Assembly (NCBI GenBank): GCA_965153455.1
Contig: OZ234497.1
Location: forward strand, 19,151,872 to 19,215,871
Length of the DNA stretch: 64,000 nucleotides
Source: Sphagnum compactum
Taxonomy: Eukaryota > Bryophyta > Sphagnopsida > Sphagnales
Direction: 5' to 3'
In this document: positions 1 to 15,337 of the stretch, in pieces
How the letters are laid out: every line of letters begins with the position of its first letter
Numbering within the stretch: the stretch's first letter is position 1
Notes under the pieces: model-generated
Database searches by the model: none
What the model saw: the letters and a program-made list of their open reading frames with translations, nothing else
Told to the model about the DNA's origin: nothing
Translations under genes and position numbers: made by a program

Positions 1-3000
1 TTTATAAGAGAGACACGATGCATGTGTGGTAAACTGAAATTTTGACAAACAATCACATTCACATGAAAAGTGAAAGCATAGCTAAAATAGCTTTGTTTTA
101 AAATCCATTATAAATGTTTATTTTGATGACTAATGAAACTAAAAGTTAGTGTAGTATGAAATGAAAAAATGGTACATATATATAGACACACAGATCTTTG
201 AATTTAACCCATTAAATTTATTTATTTTTGTCAAATAATATTAGATAACACAAGGGCGAAAGCATGGTAAATTAGACCAAAAACATATCTCACTTAAGAA
301 TTAGTTTTTATATATGTTAAGTTTCAACTTAAACATAAGAAAATAGATTCAAAACTTTTTAAAGTGTCATTATAAAAACATTCGTACCTCGATTGAATTT
401 ATGATTAGTTGAATACAAAATTTGAAAAACTTTAGTGTAATAAAAGTAGGTAGCAAATAATCCTAAAATAAATTGGTGAATATTGTGTTCTTTCCTATTT
501 TTACATTAGAATTTGGTGTATTATAATTACAATATGAAAAAGTTGAAGTCTTCATGTACATTTTACTACACCATCAAGTTGAAAATAGGAAAATCTATAA
601 AACAAATTCTTCCTAAACATACTTTAAACATGTGGTTCATAAATATAAATGTAATAAAATCAAAGAACATATTAAACATTGAAGTAAATAATTTTTAAAG
701 TTTAATGTATCAAGGCCTACTTGATGGTTATTTTTCATTTATGCTGCAAGACAAGAATGGTCCAATTTACCATGCTTGGACCCACTAGGCTTATAAAAAT
801 CAAATTATAATACTTAAACACCAAAATTGAAACCCGATACTAAATGCACCACATTTTTGGAGCAATTATATTGTACATATTATAATATTGGACCCAGAAA
901 TGCCCAAAAAGGATCCCTTATAATTTGCTTTCCCCCATTTAAATGTCTTCCCAACCGGTTCCTCAACTTTGTTTTCATGAAATTCAAAGTGCTAAAGCAA
1001 TACGATTCATCTTCTATTGTCCCAAGAACCTGAATCATAACTCACTTAACCAATTTCATGAATTCACTTAGTTAATTCATCAAAAGTCGATTGGATGACA
1101 ACTTTGCCCACAACTTGGTCAATGGACTCTATTCAAATTGTGCAAGGTCCATTGTTACTTTTGCATTAATTTTCATGATCAACTTAATTGAAGCTTTGGA
1201 TATTTGGAGATATGTCCATCAATAAGATCAAAAGCCTAGTACCCAATCTTATCTATTTCTTTGATAAACAATACATGTACTTCAACATAGCCAAATGGAG
1301 AAGGAACATATTGTGGATACACAATGCCAAGCACATTCAAGACTTCATTTTTTAAGAAACGATCTTACAACTCTTTAATCAAATGGTTTGCAACATCTAA
1401 ACATTAACACTCAATTTCTCCAATCTAGTATTTAAAATCTACTCTTGTCAAATATCCTTGTTGTCCAATTTCAAACATCCCATATTTGATTATATAAAAT
1501 TGACCATTGATTTGAAAAGACAAATTCCCCTTCCCAAAGTTCAAATCTTTGACCCAATCATAATATATTATATTAAAGGTGTTGTCAACTACATCAATGA
1601 GATAATGGAATAGGTCTAGTTTGTAAGCAATATATTAGAGTTGATGTATGTACATTAAGTACAAATCAACTTAACAAATTTGGACAACAACATGGTCACA
1701 AACAAAGATATCTCTAGACTATGCACATTTGACTACATTGTGCACACATTTTAAAAAGGGTAACAAACATGGAAGGCCCAAAATAATTTCACAATCACAT
1801 AGAACATCAAATTTTGCCTAGGTTGTAATTATGGATGGACCATCAAAGTTCATTTTGACAACAAGAGATCTAAACTTAGTCTAGATTTTTTTAATACTAA
1901 TTTCAACATGTTAATCTAATAGGTTTTCATATTTCTAAGTATATTTAACCCCTTTGTTTTCACAATAACAACAAGATTTGAAAACTCAAAATTTAAGGGA
2001 TCCTAACAAGTATTCATACAACTTTTTAAGGAGATCCTCCAACTTTGAAACAATGGACATGTGATGAATAACTAGGTTTGTCTTTTGTGCCATGCAATGC
2101 ATGCCAATAAAGGAGGGGGAATGTTGGTCTATCATTTGCACTATTACACATGTTCTCAAACCTTGAATAACATCACCATCAATTCCCAAACCCACTCAAA
2201 TATCTTGAAATTTTATATGCAATTCATATTTAGATTTGTGTTTCCTAAATTCTTCATCAATGGCCTTGCTTAAATGTGGGGGATCTAAATGTTCACCATT
2301 GACTACAAGTTGTGAACATGAAGCAAAATTAGCATAATTTGCAATTATAAACAACACTAGATTTATAATTTTGAATCTACAAAAAATGCTTAATTTTGAA
2401 ATTTGTAGGTAGTTTCAAAGGATCCATGCTAAAATGGAATCAACCTTGAAAAAACTTTTTTTTCAATAATATTTTTCACAAAAAATTCTTACAAATTTCT
2501 CACAAATAAATTTTTTTCCCAAATTTTTTTCACACATACAAATTTAGATCTCACATGCATAGAATGTTCTCACAATTTCTTCAAAGTTTTTTTTGAAAAA
2601 TCTTTCACACATTTCTCAAACATGCAAATTTATATTTCAAACATTGTTCTTAACACATTGAAAAGTGAATTGAAGAAAAACATCCACTAAAAAACCAAAA
2701 GTTGGAGACAAATCTAAATCTATTGTCATTAATATACACCAACACATTCAAATCCCAAAAATACCTCCCAAGTCCCACTCCCACCTTGCTCCAAAGTCTA
2801 GCCTCCCATTTTGTTACTATTAATTCTCCAATAGCAAATCTACATCATCCATAGCCACCATTTTGCCCATATACACATTTTCTTCTCACTTTTTTATTTT
2901 TAAATCTCCAACTTCCATAATTGAGACCCATGAATCCACCTAGATATGCATTGAATCATTTTCAGCTGCCATGCTAATCTAACACTTTTAAAATACATGG

Positions 3001-6000
3001 CAAAAAACTTTAAGCTTCATTAACAAGTGGTGGTAAGAGTAGTCAAAATGACAATGCAACTAATGGTAAAAACTTGAAAACATAAATACATCATCTAGCT
3101 TCAAAAACCCTTCGCATTGAAATGGCTACTAAAACCTTCAAACCCTAACTCCTCCTTTGGCCTTTGATTCTTTATGACTTTCACATGAGATGACAATGTG
3201 TGGCATAAAGAAAAAGCTATTATGGTGAGACTAAAGATCTATTTTAACTAGAATCAACAAACTTTTCCTCTAAAATAATTGCATTATTTTAGAGGAAATA
3301 AATCATTGAGTGCAACACCAAGGTGAAATTTAAGAAAACTTTGACAATAAAAAAAATTGCTTCCATCATGTTCATCCCTAGATCATTTAGGGATGTCCTA
3401 TAATTATACCATCACAAAACCATTCGCGAACTGTATTGGGATGTCCCATTATACCATCACAAATCCATTTATTTGTCAATAATGGCATATCCTATAATAT
3501 TTGCTAGAATAAACCAATAGGCACCAACACACCATGCATTAAATTTTTGTTATTTGTAATATGTTCCCAAGGTATTCTTAAGTTGTTGTCAAAAATGTCT
3601 AGATTTGATTGTGTGAATGCATTTTCATGCAAATAAATAGATTGCACCTAAAAGGAACCTTTGTTTTTTCTCACCTCCTTTGATAAATGTTGCACTACAA
3701 ACAAAGCACAGAGATGGTCCATCATCAATGGAGAAGTAGTAGTAATTATTGTTGCTCCAATGTGTAATCTTAATTGAATTCACATCATTGCATAAGTTTC
3801 ATTTTTGCAATATGCGTGATCACCACCACCACTCTCCCACAAAACTTGGCAAAAACTTGTTCCCACCACTTCCAAACTACTTTCTTCTTTCCATTTTCAT
3901 ATATTAACCCACCATGTCAGCATCATCACCCCCATATAAAAAGTTTTGAAGTTCATGGGTGGGTGAATGAATGGGTGTTTTTTTTCTTCCTATTGCGATT
4001 TCTCCTATTGTTGTTGTCGTTGTCTTTGAAACTATATTAAGGTTCATGATGCTTCTTGCTTCATGATAAAAAAAATTTGGGGGGTTTCTCAAAGTTTCAT
4101 TTTTTTTGTCATGGGCCAATTAAAATGGTTTGTTGAAAAAGGATATATTAATTATTTAATTAAAATAAAAAATTCCAAGGCATTCCCCCATTTAATTAAT
4201 AGAAGCATGAATAAGTACCCATGAATCCTGTAACCCCAAAACTTTTGAGCTATCAACCTTTTTGAACCTTCACCTTTGAATGTAGGCTTTTGCTAAAGAT
4301 TAAGTGCCTAACAAGTAAAACAATTTGTTTTTGATCCAACAACATTCATATTTGAACTTCAATTCAACAAATTTGATGAAACTCAATAAGCTATGCTACT
4401 ATAATGCCAAGAGCATGTTGTCACAAATTATGAGCAATTTTTGTGTTATGTTTTACGAGGGGCATGATCAAATTTGTACGAATCCAAAAATCCAAGAAGA
4501 GGAGCCATGCATGGTCACAAAAAGTACCTAAATTGTAAAACCTTACCTGCTTTAATGTTAATTTAACTTACCTTAAGGTTGGTTGTGAAAGACCAAGTTC
4601 AAAATTGGATTGAAGGTTTTATCAAAAGCGTAATTTAATCCTTAAATTGGAACCAAAGATTCTTTCAAAAAATTTAAAAAAAACTTGAAACAAAAACTAG
4701 AAATTCTCTTGAAAAGTGAAAATGAATCAACATTGGCTTGAACCTTTAACATAAACCTTGCCCAATGTTGAGTGTGCATACACCCATGGGGGATTCTTAT
4801 AAATGTTAATTATATAATTACAACAAAAGCTCATGGCAAGCACCAATGTGTGATATGCCTTGGTCCTTGAATTAACACATGCAACACACAAGACAAAAGA
4901 CCTTAAGCAAGGTTTAGATAAGCACATAACTTGGACAAAATGCACAATAATCTAATTACATTGCTTGAGCTTGTCACAAGATATTTATTCCAATTTGTTC
5001 ACTATTGAGCATCCAAAACATTTGGAAAAATGTCATGTGTCATTTTATCTTTAAATTCAAACAAATTCTTCCATTAACAATTTTGATTCCACTTCACATG
5101 CACTTACAAAGTTAGAACTTAGAAAGCTTCAAACACCCAATGCATGGATCACATGGCCAACTCTTGTTAACAAATATCAATATGTCTATATGGTCAATTT
5201 GAGAACCACATTTGCAAACAACATAAGGACTATGATATAGTTGGTGAACATGTGTATGTTTTTTTCCCTTGGATCTAGCATCGAAGCCAATACATTTATG
5301 AGCCTAAAAATAAGCCATGGCCAAGAAAATTTGAAGACTTGATCTTGAAAAAATAAGAAATGAAATACCAGCCTTCAAAAAACAACCATAAAAAAATGTT
5401 TCAGGTTTGAAAATCAGCCATGGCCAAGCAATTTTGAAACTCAACTTAAAAGTAAAAATTCAACCCTAGGAATAAGCCATGGTCAATCAAAATTGAAAAT
5501 TAGCCTTCAAATTTTACAAACCAACCTTTAAGGACCACCCATTAAAGAACCAGCCCTAAAAAATCATGGGGCCTATTAGAATAGAAATAGAACCATGATG
5601 TGTTGAAATCAGCCTTGAAAAATCGACTACAAAAATAAAAAAGAAAAAATCAGCCATGTGGCCAATTACAATTTAAAAAATCAGCTTCAACATCCATGAG
5701 AGTTGTGGTAGTATGGAAGACCTCACCTTCGTTAGCAACCAAGCCATTGTCACTTGTACAATCCATTGGTATTTTAAAGGCTTGATCCACCAATGCACAT
5801 CAATGTCCCACAAAGAAACATCCTTCCAATGCCACATTCAAAGATGAAATAGTGTTGCCCTTTCCCACCCTTTTTCATTATAAAATTGCTTTGAATCTGC
5901 TTTTAATGATATTGATTAATTTGATTACATTTTGTTTATTTTTAGGATGTTTGATATTTCACATGTTCATGTTATATATAATGCCAATTGCATAACTAAA

Positions 6001-9000
6001 TTGTCTTTCTCCACTTTGAAATGTGCCATTATAGTTGTGTAATGTTTTTGACCCTACACTTACCCACCTATACTTGCATTATATGTGTAAGGCAAATGAT
6101 GAAATATTTCTCCTTACCCTTATCTTATGAATAAGGTAAATGTTTGTCACTTGCCTTCACCATTATCTAGCTTGAAAATTTGATAGAGCCAAGATACCCA
6201 TCCCCAATTCGGGAATTTTTGAAACCTATAAACCTTTACATGGCTAACATATATTTCAAAATCTTATGTATACCCCTTACCTAGCTATAACATTAAAATC
6301 GATATACCTACCCAACACTCTAGTGTCTATGTAGTCCTAAAAAACATCAACAAGAAGTTTATAGAAGTGTTTAATACTAAGTTAGCTATGTTTGCAAGAG
6401 TCGCTCTAGGCTCTCACAAGTGCACAAGATGAGAGTGGGCAACAAACAAACACACACACACACACATATTATTTTTACAAATATGTAGGGATGGATTTAT
6501 TTTCTACTTAGGAGGATCATATGTTAAAGCTTTCGCTTGCCTTCATCCTTTTGGAATGCCAAAAATGAAGTGTAAAAAAAAATCAGATGTTGGGAGAAAA
6601 AAACTGACATAACTTATAATTATAACCTTTCGTGAAACAAGTGTTGGGCAAAATCTTAGCCTTAGGCTATCTATCCACAAAAAGAAAAGAACAAGGGTTG
6701 GTGACATCTTGTTGGATCGAAATCTAAATAATGAATCTCACTTAAAGCTTTCAAGAAAAATGGTGGCAAATTTTATGTACAAGTTGTATAATACAACAAT
6801 TGAAGTATGCAATTTGTTTAAATTATCATAGTACTTGGGTAGCTTTGGCACTTGTTCGCTAAATAAATTATATAACTAAAATTTTCTAATTTGACATCAT
6901 GATTTTTAATTCTGAAAATTTTTACGAAGAAAGAATGAAGTTAATAAATTCATAATCATCTTCAAAACTTTCACAATGTCCTTATGGTTAGATAGTTCAC
7001 ATTCAACATTATTTCCCTGGACAAGGCCAAAGCTTAAATTTGGTTTCTTGAAAGTGTTACACTATAACAATTTTTTTGAAAAAAAATTCGCATAAAATGC
7101 TGAAATTTATTCACAAATTTGACAAAATGAAAATTAATGTAATTTATGCCAAATCTGCCCAGGTACTACAATATGCAAATATATAATTAAATTATAGTTT
7201 TGTGCATTAGATATAGGTTTTTTCCATTTTGGAGTGAATTTTTGCATCCTAGTGAAAAAAGGAATACTTTTATCACAAATTCCCTGATTTTGAAGAGAAA
7301 TTGGAGGAAAAAAAACTGGGGAAATTTTTTTGTCAAGTTGTGATTAAATGTTTAGTTTGGGAACAATTTTTTATCAACTAATTTTTGACCATTTAGACAA
7401 TTTTCTAGAAAATTAAATCTTTCTTGGGATGCTACTAACAACCCAGCAGCCTTACTTAACCATGTCTTAACCATGTATTAACCATCTACATGCATATACT
7501 CACCTATTAGTGGCCTATTTTCTTACTTACCAAATCTATTTTTTACATGATAGGTTACCAAGGTGAACCCAAACATCAAACGAGTTGAGGTTCCTCCACA
7601 ACTACATCATATGCAATGGGCTTCCAATGGATGGTGTGCTTGTGGTTGTTGTTGATTCACTCGAGTCTTGCCAATTATGGGTTGTCACCTAACCTAACTC
7701 TTGAATTGGTGACATGGATGTCTTAAGAACTTTGGCATCCTTGGTATAAGTAGAAGCCAAGAATGGGTATGGATGAATTTTAAGGAGTGACAAGTGAATG
7801 AAGTTGGTATCCCTTATTCTTTTGAAAAGTTGAGTTGGACAAGGATGTAGGTATTACAAAAGATGGATCGTGGACTACAATCTTATTTCCATAATTGATA
7901 GTTATTTGATATGCAATTGTATGGGACACGGTCTAATTGCTTGATCATAACAAAATTTGGGGAACTATTTATGGATGAATTTTAAAAATTAACTCATAAT
8001 CGGATTAATATGCAATTTCATGGGTATGTTTTAGTGTTGGGTGGGTACCTAGTTTGGTGGGTTGAAATTAATGTTTTTTTATGTGCAAGATTTTGCCAAA
8101 AGGTTCATTAAAAACAAGGATGAAAACTATTAGTAAGAATTTATTTTTTTTAAAGTCATTTTGTTTGTCAAATCCATTTGAACCATTGATGGGCAATCAC
8201 CACTAATGTTTCATCATAGATACCTATCGTTAATAGGCTACACTACCTAACTTCTAAATACCTTACATGAGGCTAATTACTGAAGTAGGCCCAATAATTA
8301 TATTATAATACAATTAATGATTATAGTCCATCAAATTTATGAAATTTATATTGTAATTATACTTATTAATACTAATATCATTATTTAATAATTAGGATTA
8401 TAATTATGATTATTTAATTGTTAATATTACTATTTTTAATTATTAAAGAAATTCAAATTAACATTAGTAGTTAGTATTAAAATTATTATCATTTTTTTCA
8501 ATAAATATTATTTTAGTTTTATTATAATGCTATTAATTATACTAATATATTTCTTGCTAATAAGTTACACTCACTAACCTAGGCTATGTAATGATAATAA
8601 AATATCCGTAACTATTAATATAGATTAAATTTCATATTAATAATGAATATTACAAATTATTATTTTAAATATATGACAACATCTATAATATATATATATA
8701 TATATAATTAAATAATAACTATACTCATATTAACATTATTACCTATAATAATTAATATAGTTTATAGGTAAACTAGGTTAGTATATTAACATATATGTTA
8801 AGCAATAGTTGTAACTACGTTGTTTATGCTTGTAACTAAAATGTTTATCTTATATATCTTGTCATAACTTTCACTTTTATGAACTATAAAAATGCATTAG
8901 AAATAGTTCAAAGTCAAGTGTCATTTGGGATGAACCAATACAAGGAGTTCAACCCTAAAAATTAAACCCAAAATAGAAAAGGGTTATCCTAAACCTACTT

Positions 9001-12000
9001 AGTTAGCCTAAGCCTACTTACTTACCTATTTATGCTTATCTACCTACCTACCTTGCTTAAACAAAACTACCTACTTAGGTGCCACATGTCACCATCAAAT
9101 AAACCCTAATTTTGAAATTTGAAATTTATTTTTTTAATTAAAAAATAAAAAACCAATATGTGTTTAAATGCCACATGGCACCACATAATTGGCACTCAAA
9201 ATAGACATGTGTCATAAAATAAACCCTATTTTCCTACCTACCTAGATGTCACATGTCAACATCCCAAAAAACCTAAATTGGATTATCCAAATGTAATTTA
9301 TTATATCAATTAAATACCAAAATGTGTTTAAATGACACATGTCACCAAATAATTGGCATTCAAAATGGATACATGTCATAAAATTAAACATTGCCATTTA
9401 GTTTGCACACATAATTGCATATGTAATTTTTTGTAGGAATGCATATGGACGAAAATGCATATACATATCATATATACATGTCAAGTACCCTATGTCGCAT
9501 GCAGCTATAAGCTTTTGATGAAGGATATAAGAAAATGCCTTGCATCTTTCAATTGCTGCGTTTCCTAATAATTATGAAGTTCCAAAATTGCATTCATGTT
9601 TCAATTTTGGGAAATTTTTTTGAAGGTCCTAACAATTTCATCATTTCAATGTATTCTCCATTTAGAATTACAAAGTATACCTTACCCTAAGATCAATATT
9701 GTCATTAAATAATCCTCAAAATAGTGAAATGAAATTTTCTGAAAATATAAAGTTGACATGTTGAAAATCATTGTAATTATCATAGACTACACTTTAAAAT
9801 TTCACTATTATCAAAATATTATAGTAGATGATGAAAATAATAATAATTTCAAAATTAAAAAAACAAATTCGTTTTTTGAAAATAAATAATATTTCTTTTG
9901 TCAATGTGGAAACTAACTGTAGGCTATGATATTATAGAGAAAGTATCACACCATTTTGAGATTTCATTCATGGTGAATATGTGTGAATATATGTGAATTT
10001 ATCAACCTAGTTTTGGCTTGAATAACATTTAATTCCTTTCGGTTTATTTCATGAAGTTTAAGGTGAATGAGAGTTGTTCATGAAGCATTTAAACTTTTGT
10101 TAGTCACTTTGAAGCTTTCACACCCTTGTTTCAATCATGGAAAGCTAGGAACACAATTCAAAAAATTTAAATCACGTTGTTTTAAAATTGGGAAATACCA
10201 TGGATTTCAGTAAACAAGTTTAAGGGTGTGTGATCATTTATACTTGTCCAAAAGCTATAATCAATGAAAACATTTATGGGTAGGATGATCATGTTGGAAA
10301 TAAATGGTATGTTTTAATGTATTATTCATTTTAAAACATATTATATGTGTCAACCAAACCCAACTTTAGTTTCCTTATATGTTTTCAAGGAAAAATCTTT
10401 GTCCCTTCCTTTCTAATATATGTTTAAGGCTTTTAACATGCTAGAATGAAATTTTGTGGGTTTGTAAATTAATTATGTGAGGATTGTATTTTGTTTACTA
10501 TCAAGTGTTGGTGAAATGTATTCTTTTCAACATGTTGCCCTTGCAACAATCATTCAATTTAATGTTCAAATTCATTTCTTGGCAAGAAAATTCATGACAA
10601 AAGTATGTCATTTGTTCAAACATATGTGACAGAAACTTTGCTATTATTTCCTTTTAAGTCTTGTGACTTGTCCAACATGATAGATCCAATCTTTCCTATG
10701 CATGATGTGTTTAAACAAAATATTATTATGCTTGTTGAAAGAACCTTAGTTGAGTTTGTAAAGTGAAATAAGAGTACAAAAGGAATTGGAAGTTTGAAGA
10801 TGTTGAGGTAATCAATTAGTCATATTTGGCTCAACATGTTTGTGGTTAAAGCAAGAGAATCCATGAAGTCTATTGCAAAATGTACTAAAATAAAAGCCAT
10901 AGATGAACTCTTTATTTTTAAGCTTGCTAAACAATAGAGAGCAAAAGTAAGAATGTTGAAGTTGGTTTTGCATGTTTACAACAAAAATGCATACCTATAT
11001 GTTGAAAATGGGAATACAAATTACTTTACAAAAGGTTGTTTGTAGAATTGTGAATCAATAGAAATCCAAATTAGTGTGAGATTGATGTATTTAAATGTTA
11101 ATGGAATGTCAACCTTCCAAGGTCTATGAACCAATGATTGTTTGAATGACCATATGACATGTTGTCAATTAATTTTCATTGGATAGTTCAAAAGACAAAT
11201 TTAATTTTCTAAACCTTATGGAATATTCAAGCCAAGGTTATTATATCAAAAAATATTATTACAATCATCTCACATTATTGTGTATCATCACTAAAACTTA
11301 GCCTTGAATTTGGAAATTAGGTTAATATAGTGAAACTTAAAGGGTCTTGAGATGTATAAGACTTGAAATGAGGTGGATCAACATGTTGCTACTAAAAATA
11401 ATCAAGGTTTAACAAAAAAATTGATGTAAAAATGATTGTAAACTCACACAAGATATTATAGTTATAATGGGTGTTTTCATGTTATTAAGTAAAGTGTAGG
11501 CTCTTTTTAAGTTTTCCATGCATTTTCCCTTTTATGGAGTGTGAACTTTGATTTCATAATTGTCTTTTTCATTGTGATTTTATTTGTCATCATCTATATG
11601 TATAATCCTACAATATTTAACCAAAGCTACATCAAATGAATGGTTGTCCAAGGCAATGGATGAAAAATCCCACCTAGATGTAACAAGTATGTGACTATCA
11701 ATACGATTAAATGCCATGTGGTGTCTTTTATGACTAGGTATTTTTTGCGACTTGTCCAAGGTGATTGTAGGGCTTAGTATTCACATGTGTCATTTACAAC
11801 TAAAAAATTGTTTTTACAACTAAAACTCCAAAAACATTCTAGTGCTAAATGATTCCAAGGTGTTACACAAGTTTGTTTTGTATAAAATTGTTGAATAAAG
11901 TGGAAGTTGTTATTGCACAAGAATTGTCTTCATTAATGTTTTGTTGGTTTTACCCCCATGTGCACCTTTCCCAAATGACCCATGAGCTCGTTTGATAATC

Positions 12001-14430
12001 GCAATTATACCTTCTTCACATGTATTTAACACTCCTTATTGATTAAATAATTTTACATTAAATTTTATACAACATCCTTCACTCCACTTATGATACATAA
12101 TTGAACAAATAAATAAAAATATATTGTTTATTGTGCACAAATGCCAATGTAATCACAAAAAAATGTACAAAGAAATAATCCCTATCAAAAGCAATTTCTC
12201 ACGACAAAGGTGTAAATAGGCCAACTAGTCTTTTACCAAATGGCTTAAACATTGTGATTGCCAACACATGGAACACACTATGTGAACTTGAAAAATCAGA
12301 CCTATAACTTGAAAATTTACACTTTAAACTTATAAAAATAGAATTAATTAAAATTTGAAAAATCATACCTGAAATTTGAAAAAATAGATGTAAAACTTGA
12401 AACAAAAACATTACCCCATTTGTTTAAAGAGTGACAAATTAAAATTAAAAAGACAACAATTGAACATGGACAACCTAATAGTAACCAAAACTTGTGTGCA
12501 TAATTGTGATGAAGCTTGATGCATCCTCTCCTCACTACTTGTGATCACTTGTGTGGAAGGCAAATAATTAAATAATATTTAAGTGCTAACAAAATGTTAA
12601 AGAATAACAAGGAAACTAATTAAAGAATGGACTCTACTTTAAGAAAGTTTTGCAAAGATAAAAAGGCAAATAGAAGTTTGAACACATAGGGAAAGAATGA
12701 ACATAAAGAAAATAAACTCAAAACAATCAAAGGTCCATACAATTTTAAGATGGGCTTGTCACCTATCCAAACTCACTTGCCAAGTTGAAATATCAACTAA
12801 TTTACAACTACATAAATTCATAACTGAATTTCAATTTCAATGGATGTGATTCAAAATTTAACAATATTTGTGACTTGTTATTAAAAATGTCTCCAATATA
12901 TCACATGTTTTGTGTTAATCTTTTTAAAATAAATATGTTAAAAGTGTATAAATTAATTTTCCTAGATTCTTATGTTTCGTTTTGAAAAATGATCACAATT
13001 TTGAATCATGTGAGAACATGTTAATTATTTTGAATTTATTTATCTTTGTTTTACAAGCTACATCTTTGTTTTAAACACCATATACATTGCACCACATTTA
13101 TATATCATAAAGGATTCATGAATTTCAAATAGACCTTAAATTTCATTTTTTTGCAAAAAGTCAAGTTATTTAATGTTAAACAATCACCTATTACTACCAG
13201 AAAAATGAGCATCAAAATTTGTTTAGTATAAAAACTAAAAGGCCTTTTGTGAAACTAATCATGTTTGATGGAGGACCTGCTCAACTTTTGAAGTCCTTTG
13301 TTTAAACCAAAACTTAAAATTGAAAGATTTGATAATTCAATCAATATTTTTCCAACATCCATATTAATCACAAAACAAAATTTGCCATGATTAACATGTC
13401 ATTAAGGTGGCATCCCATAGCCATATATAACAAACACTTGTGTAGATTTGACATTGTTTCTAGCTTTTGCAAATGTGATATTACTCGCTGTCAACTTCAT
13501 TCATTGAATTTGGAATCACATCTTAAAAAATGGATGAATGTTACTATAATAGTTAAACATTTGATTTACTCGTCTAAATGATATTCACCCATCTAAGTAG
13601 CTTAGCTACCTATTGATAAGCGTATTGACGAACATTATAAGCAGTTATGTATGTTTTTTAAAAAAAAAAGATTGAAAATTTGTGCCTTCAATAACCATCA
13701 GACTACCAAATTAACAACTTTTAAACATTTTAGAATCAACATAAAAAGATTTTTTGGACCCGTGACGCTTGGAAGAAGCACTAAAGATTCAATACATGGG
13801 GTATCAACTAGTTTTTGGTTAGCACTACCCTTACAAACCACCTTCAATAACTCTTCAAGAAGAACTAACACCACCCTTTGATAGAGGATAAAACCTTTAT
13901 TTTTGGGGATTTAATCACACACTTTCTTTCTTCATGAACTTTAAAACTATTAATTTGTTTGCAACTTTGTAGAAGGATACACTATGTGTCTATTCAAAGT
14001 TTTTTTAAATATGTTTTTTGGTAATACATTATGATTATGTAAAAATGCATATTGTTTCATCATTTAAATTGATTTTTGCCTATTATATGTGGATGTTTGT
14101 TTGAAGACTAAATTCTTAAGAATCATGGAGGGCATAAAAGGACTTTCTGCAAAAGATAGATTGGGGAAATTGTTCAATTCTTGAAGTTTGTGGTATTCTT
14201 GAATGCCTACTAAACTATTCAAAAAAAAAGCCATTGAACTTGTTGCAACAAAATTTCTATTTGGAATTGTGGGACCTTGGTAGTTTGGTTTGATTCTTCT
14301 TTCATTTTACAAAATTATCCTTGAATTTTTTTTCATTCCCTCAAAATTATTTGGTACATATTCAAAGTTGTTATTTTTTCTAGATTTCTATCATATTCCA
14401 TTCAAAGTATTTTTTTATGATCTTCAAGCT
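1..14430. other. A+T-rich intergenic region without recognisable genes
   Basis: I see no supportable gene here on either strand. Open frames are all under about 90 codons, mutually overlapping and without recognisable motifs. The sequence is strongly A+T-rich, with many short A and T runs and degenerate repeats, as in decayed plant transposon DNA. Visible structure includes a perfect hairpin at 3264-3298, a (CA)8 tract at 6451-6466, a (TA)n tract at about 8688-8706, repeated AGCCATGG-containing phrases at about 5310-5690, and CCTA-rich patches near 8990-9070. Confidence 0.6.
3264..3298. repeat. Perfect hairpin, 15-nt arms and 5-nt loop
   Basis: The left arm TTTCCTCTAAAATAA (3264-3278) is exactly the reverse complement of the right arm (3284-3298), separated by TTGCA. 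It stands alone in A+T-rich DNA. It is too short to be a MITE on its own and no flanking target duplication was found. It could be a remnant of an inverted-repeat element or a chance structure. Confidence 0.6.
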
Positions 14431-14439
14431 ACATTAGTG

Positions 14440-14770
14440 ACCTAAGTACCTAGTCTACTTACTTAACTTAACTTACTTACTTAGCCTCTACACCTTACCT
14501 AGGTAGCCTTAATAGGTAGGTAGGTAGGTAATCTATTAGGTACCTAAAAAAAATATTAGAACTAAGTACATAATATGTAGAAGCTTGCCTAACCATTGTT
14601 CAAAATCCACATGCCCAATCAAATATCCTCATAGGCTACCTATTGAGGCTATTAAGGCTAGCTACCTAGGTAGCCTTGCATTGGTTACCTACCTATCATG
14701 TAGCTATTGGGACCAACTACCTACATAGCCACAATAGGTAGGCTACATATTAGGTTATGAATATTGGAAG
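14440..14770. repeat. CCTA/TAGG-rich degenerate tetranucleotide patch
   Basis: The stretch is built largely from CCTA, CTTA and TAGG words on both strands, including a TAGG(TAGG)n run near 14515-14532 and several GCTACCTA phrases. Similar TAGG runs occur at 24060-24108 and 40259-40272, so this motif recurs in this genome. No coding potential is visible. Confidence 0.5.
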
Positions 14771-15005
14771 TAGACTTAAGTGATAAGAAAGTTGAAAATG
14801 ATGGTTAGTATGTACAAGAGCATATACCAACCTATTTATTTGTACCTAAACTAATGAAAATCATTCATCATCCATCCAATGGATGAGCAAAGTCAACCAT
14901 TTGGCTTAAATTTATGCCAGATCATCATAAATGTGTGACATGAGCAATGGGACATGCCACGTCATACGATGATATTAACACAAAGTCAAGCAATTTATTA
15001 TACAA

Positions 15006-15337
15006 GGCAAGAAGGATATTGTGTTTAGATTCAGTATAGAGTATAGTAGCTTAATGTATTTTGGCCCCCTAGGTAATAAATAATAGGTCTATTTTTATAT
15101 GAGGATTTTTGAAAGATATTAATATTTTGGCTTGTGTTGAAACTTGAGATTAGTTATTATAGAGTTATAATAATATCTTGAAGGATTTTTGGTTTGTTTT
15201 AGAGGATTCTTTTGAAGATTATATTTTTGCATGGTGAAATGTTTGAGTTTCCATAATTCTTCTTCTTTTTGCCTTAAGATACTATCTTACTTTTTAATGT
15301 AAATGGCAAGGCCACAATGTGACACACCCCTTTGTTC
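15006..15337 (+). repeat. Dispersed LTR-like repeat, copy A
   Basis: One of four copies of the same sequence in the window; the others are at 51974-52250 (+), 56579-57050 (+) and 57921-58147 (-). Shared phrases in order are GATATTGTGTTTAGATTC, ATATGAGGATTTTTGAAAG, ATATCTTGAAGGATTTT, a TTTTTGCA-GGTGAAA segment and GCCTTAAGATA. The order and A+T-rich, U5-like character resemble a plant retrotransposon LTR or solo-LTR fragment. I could not define TG...CA ends or a target duplication, so the class is inference. Confidence 0.55.
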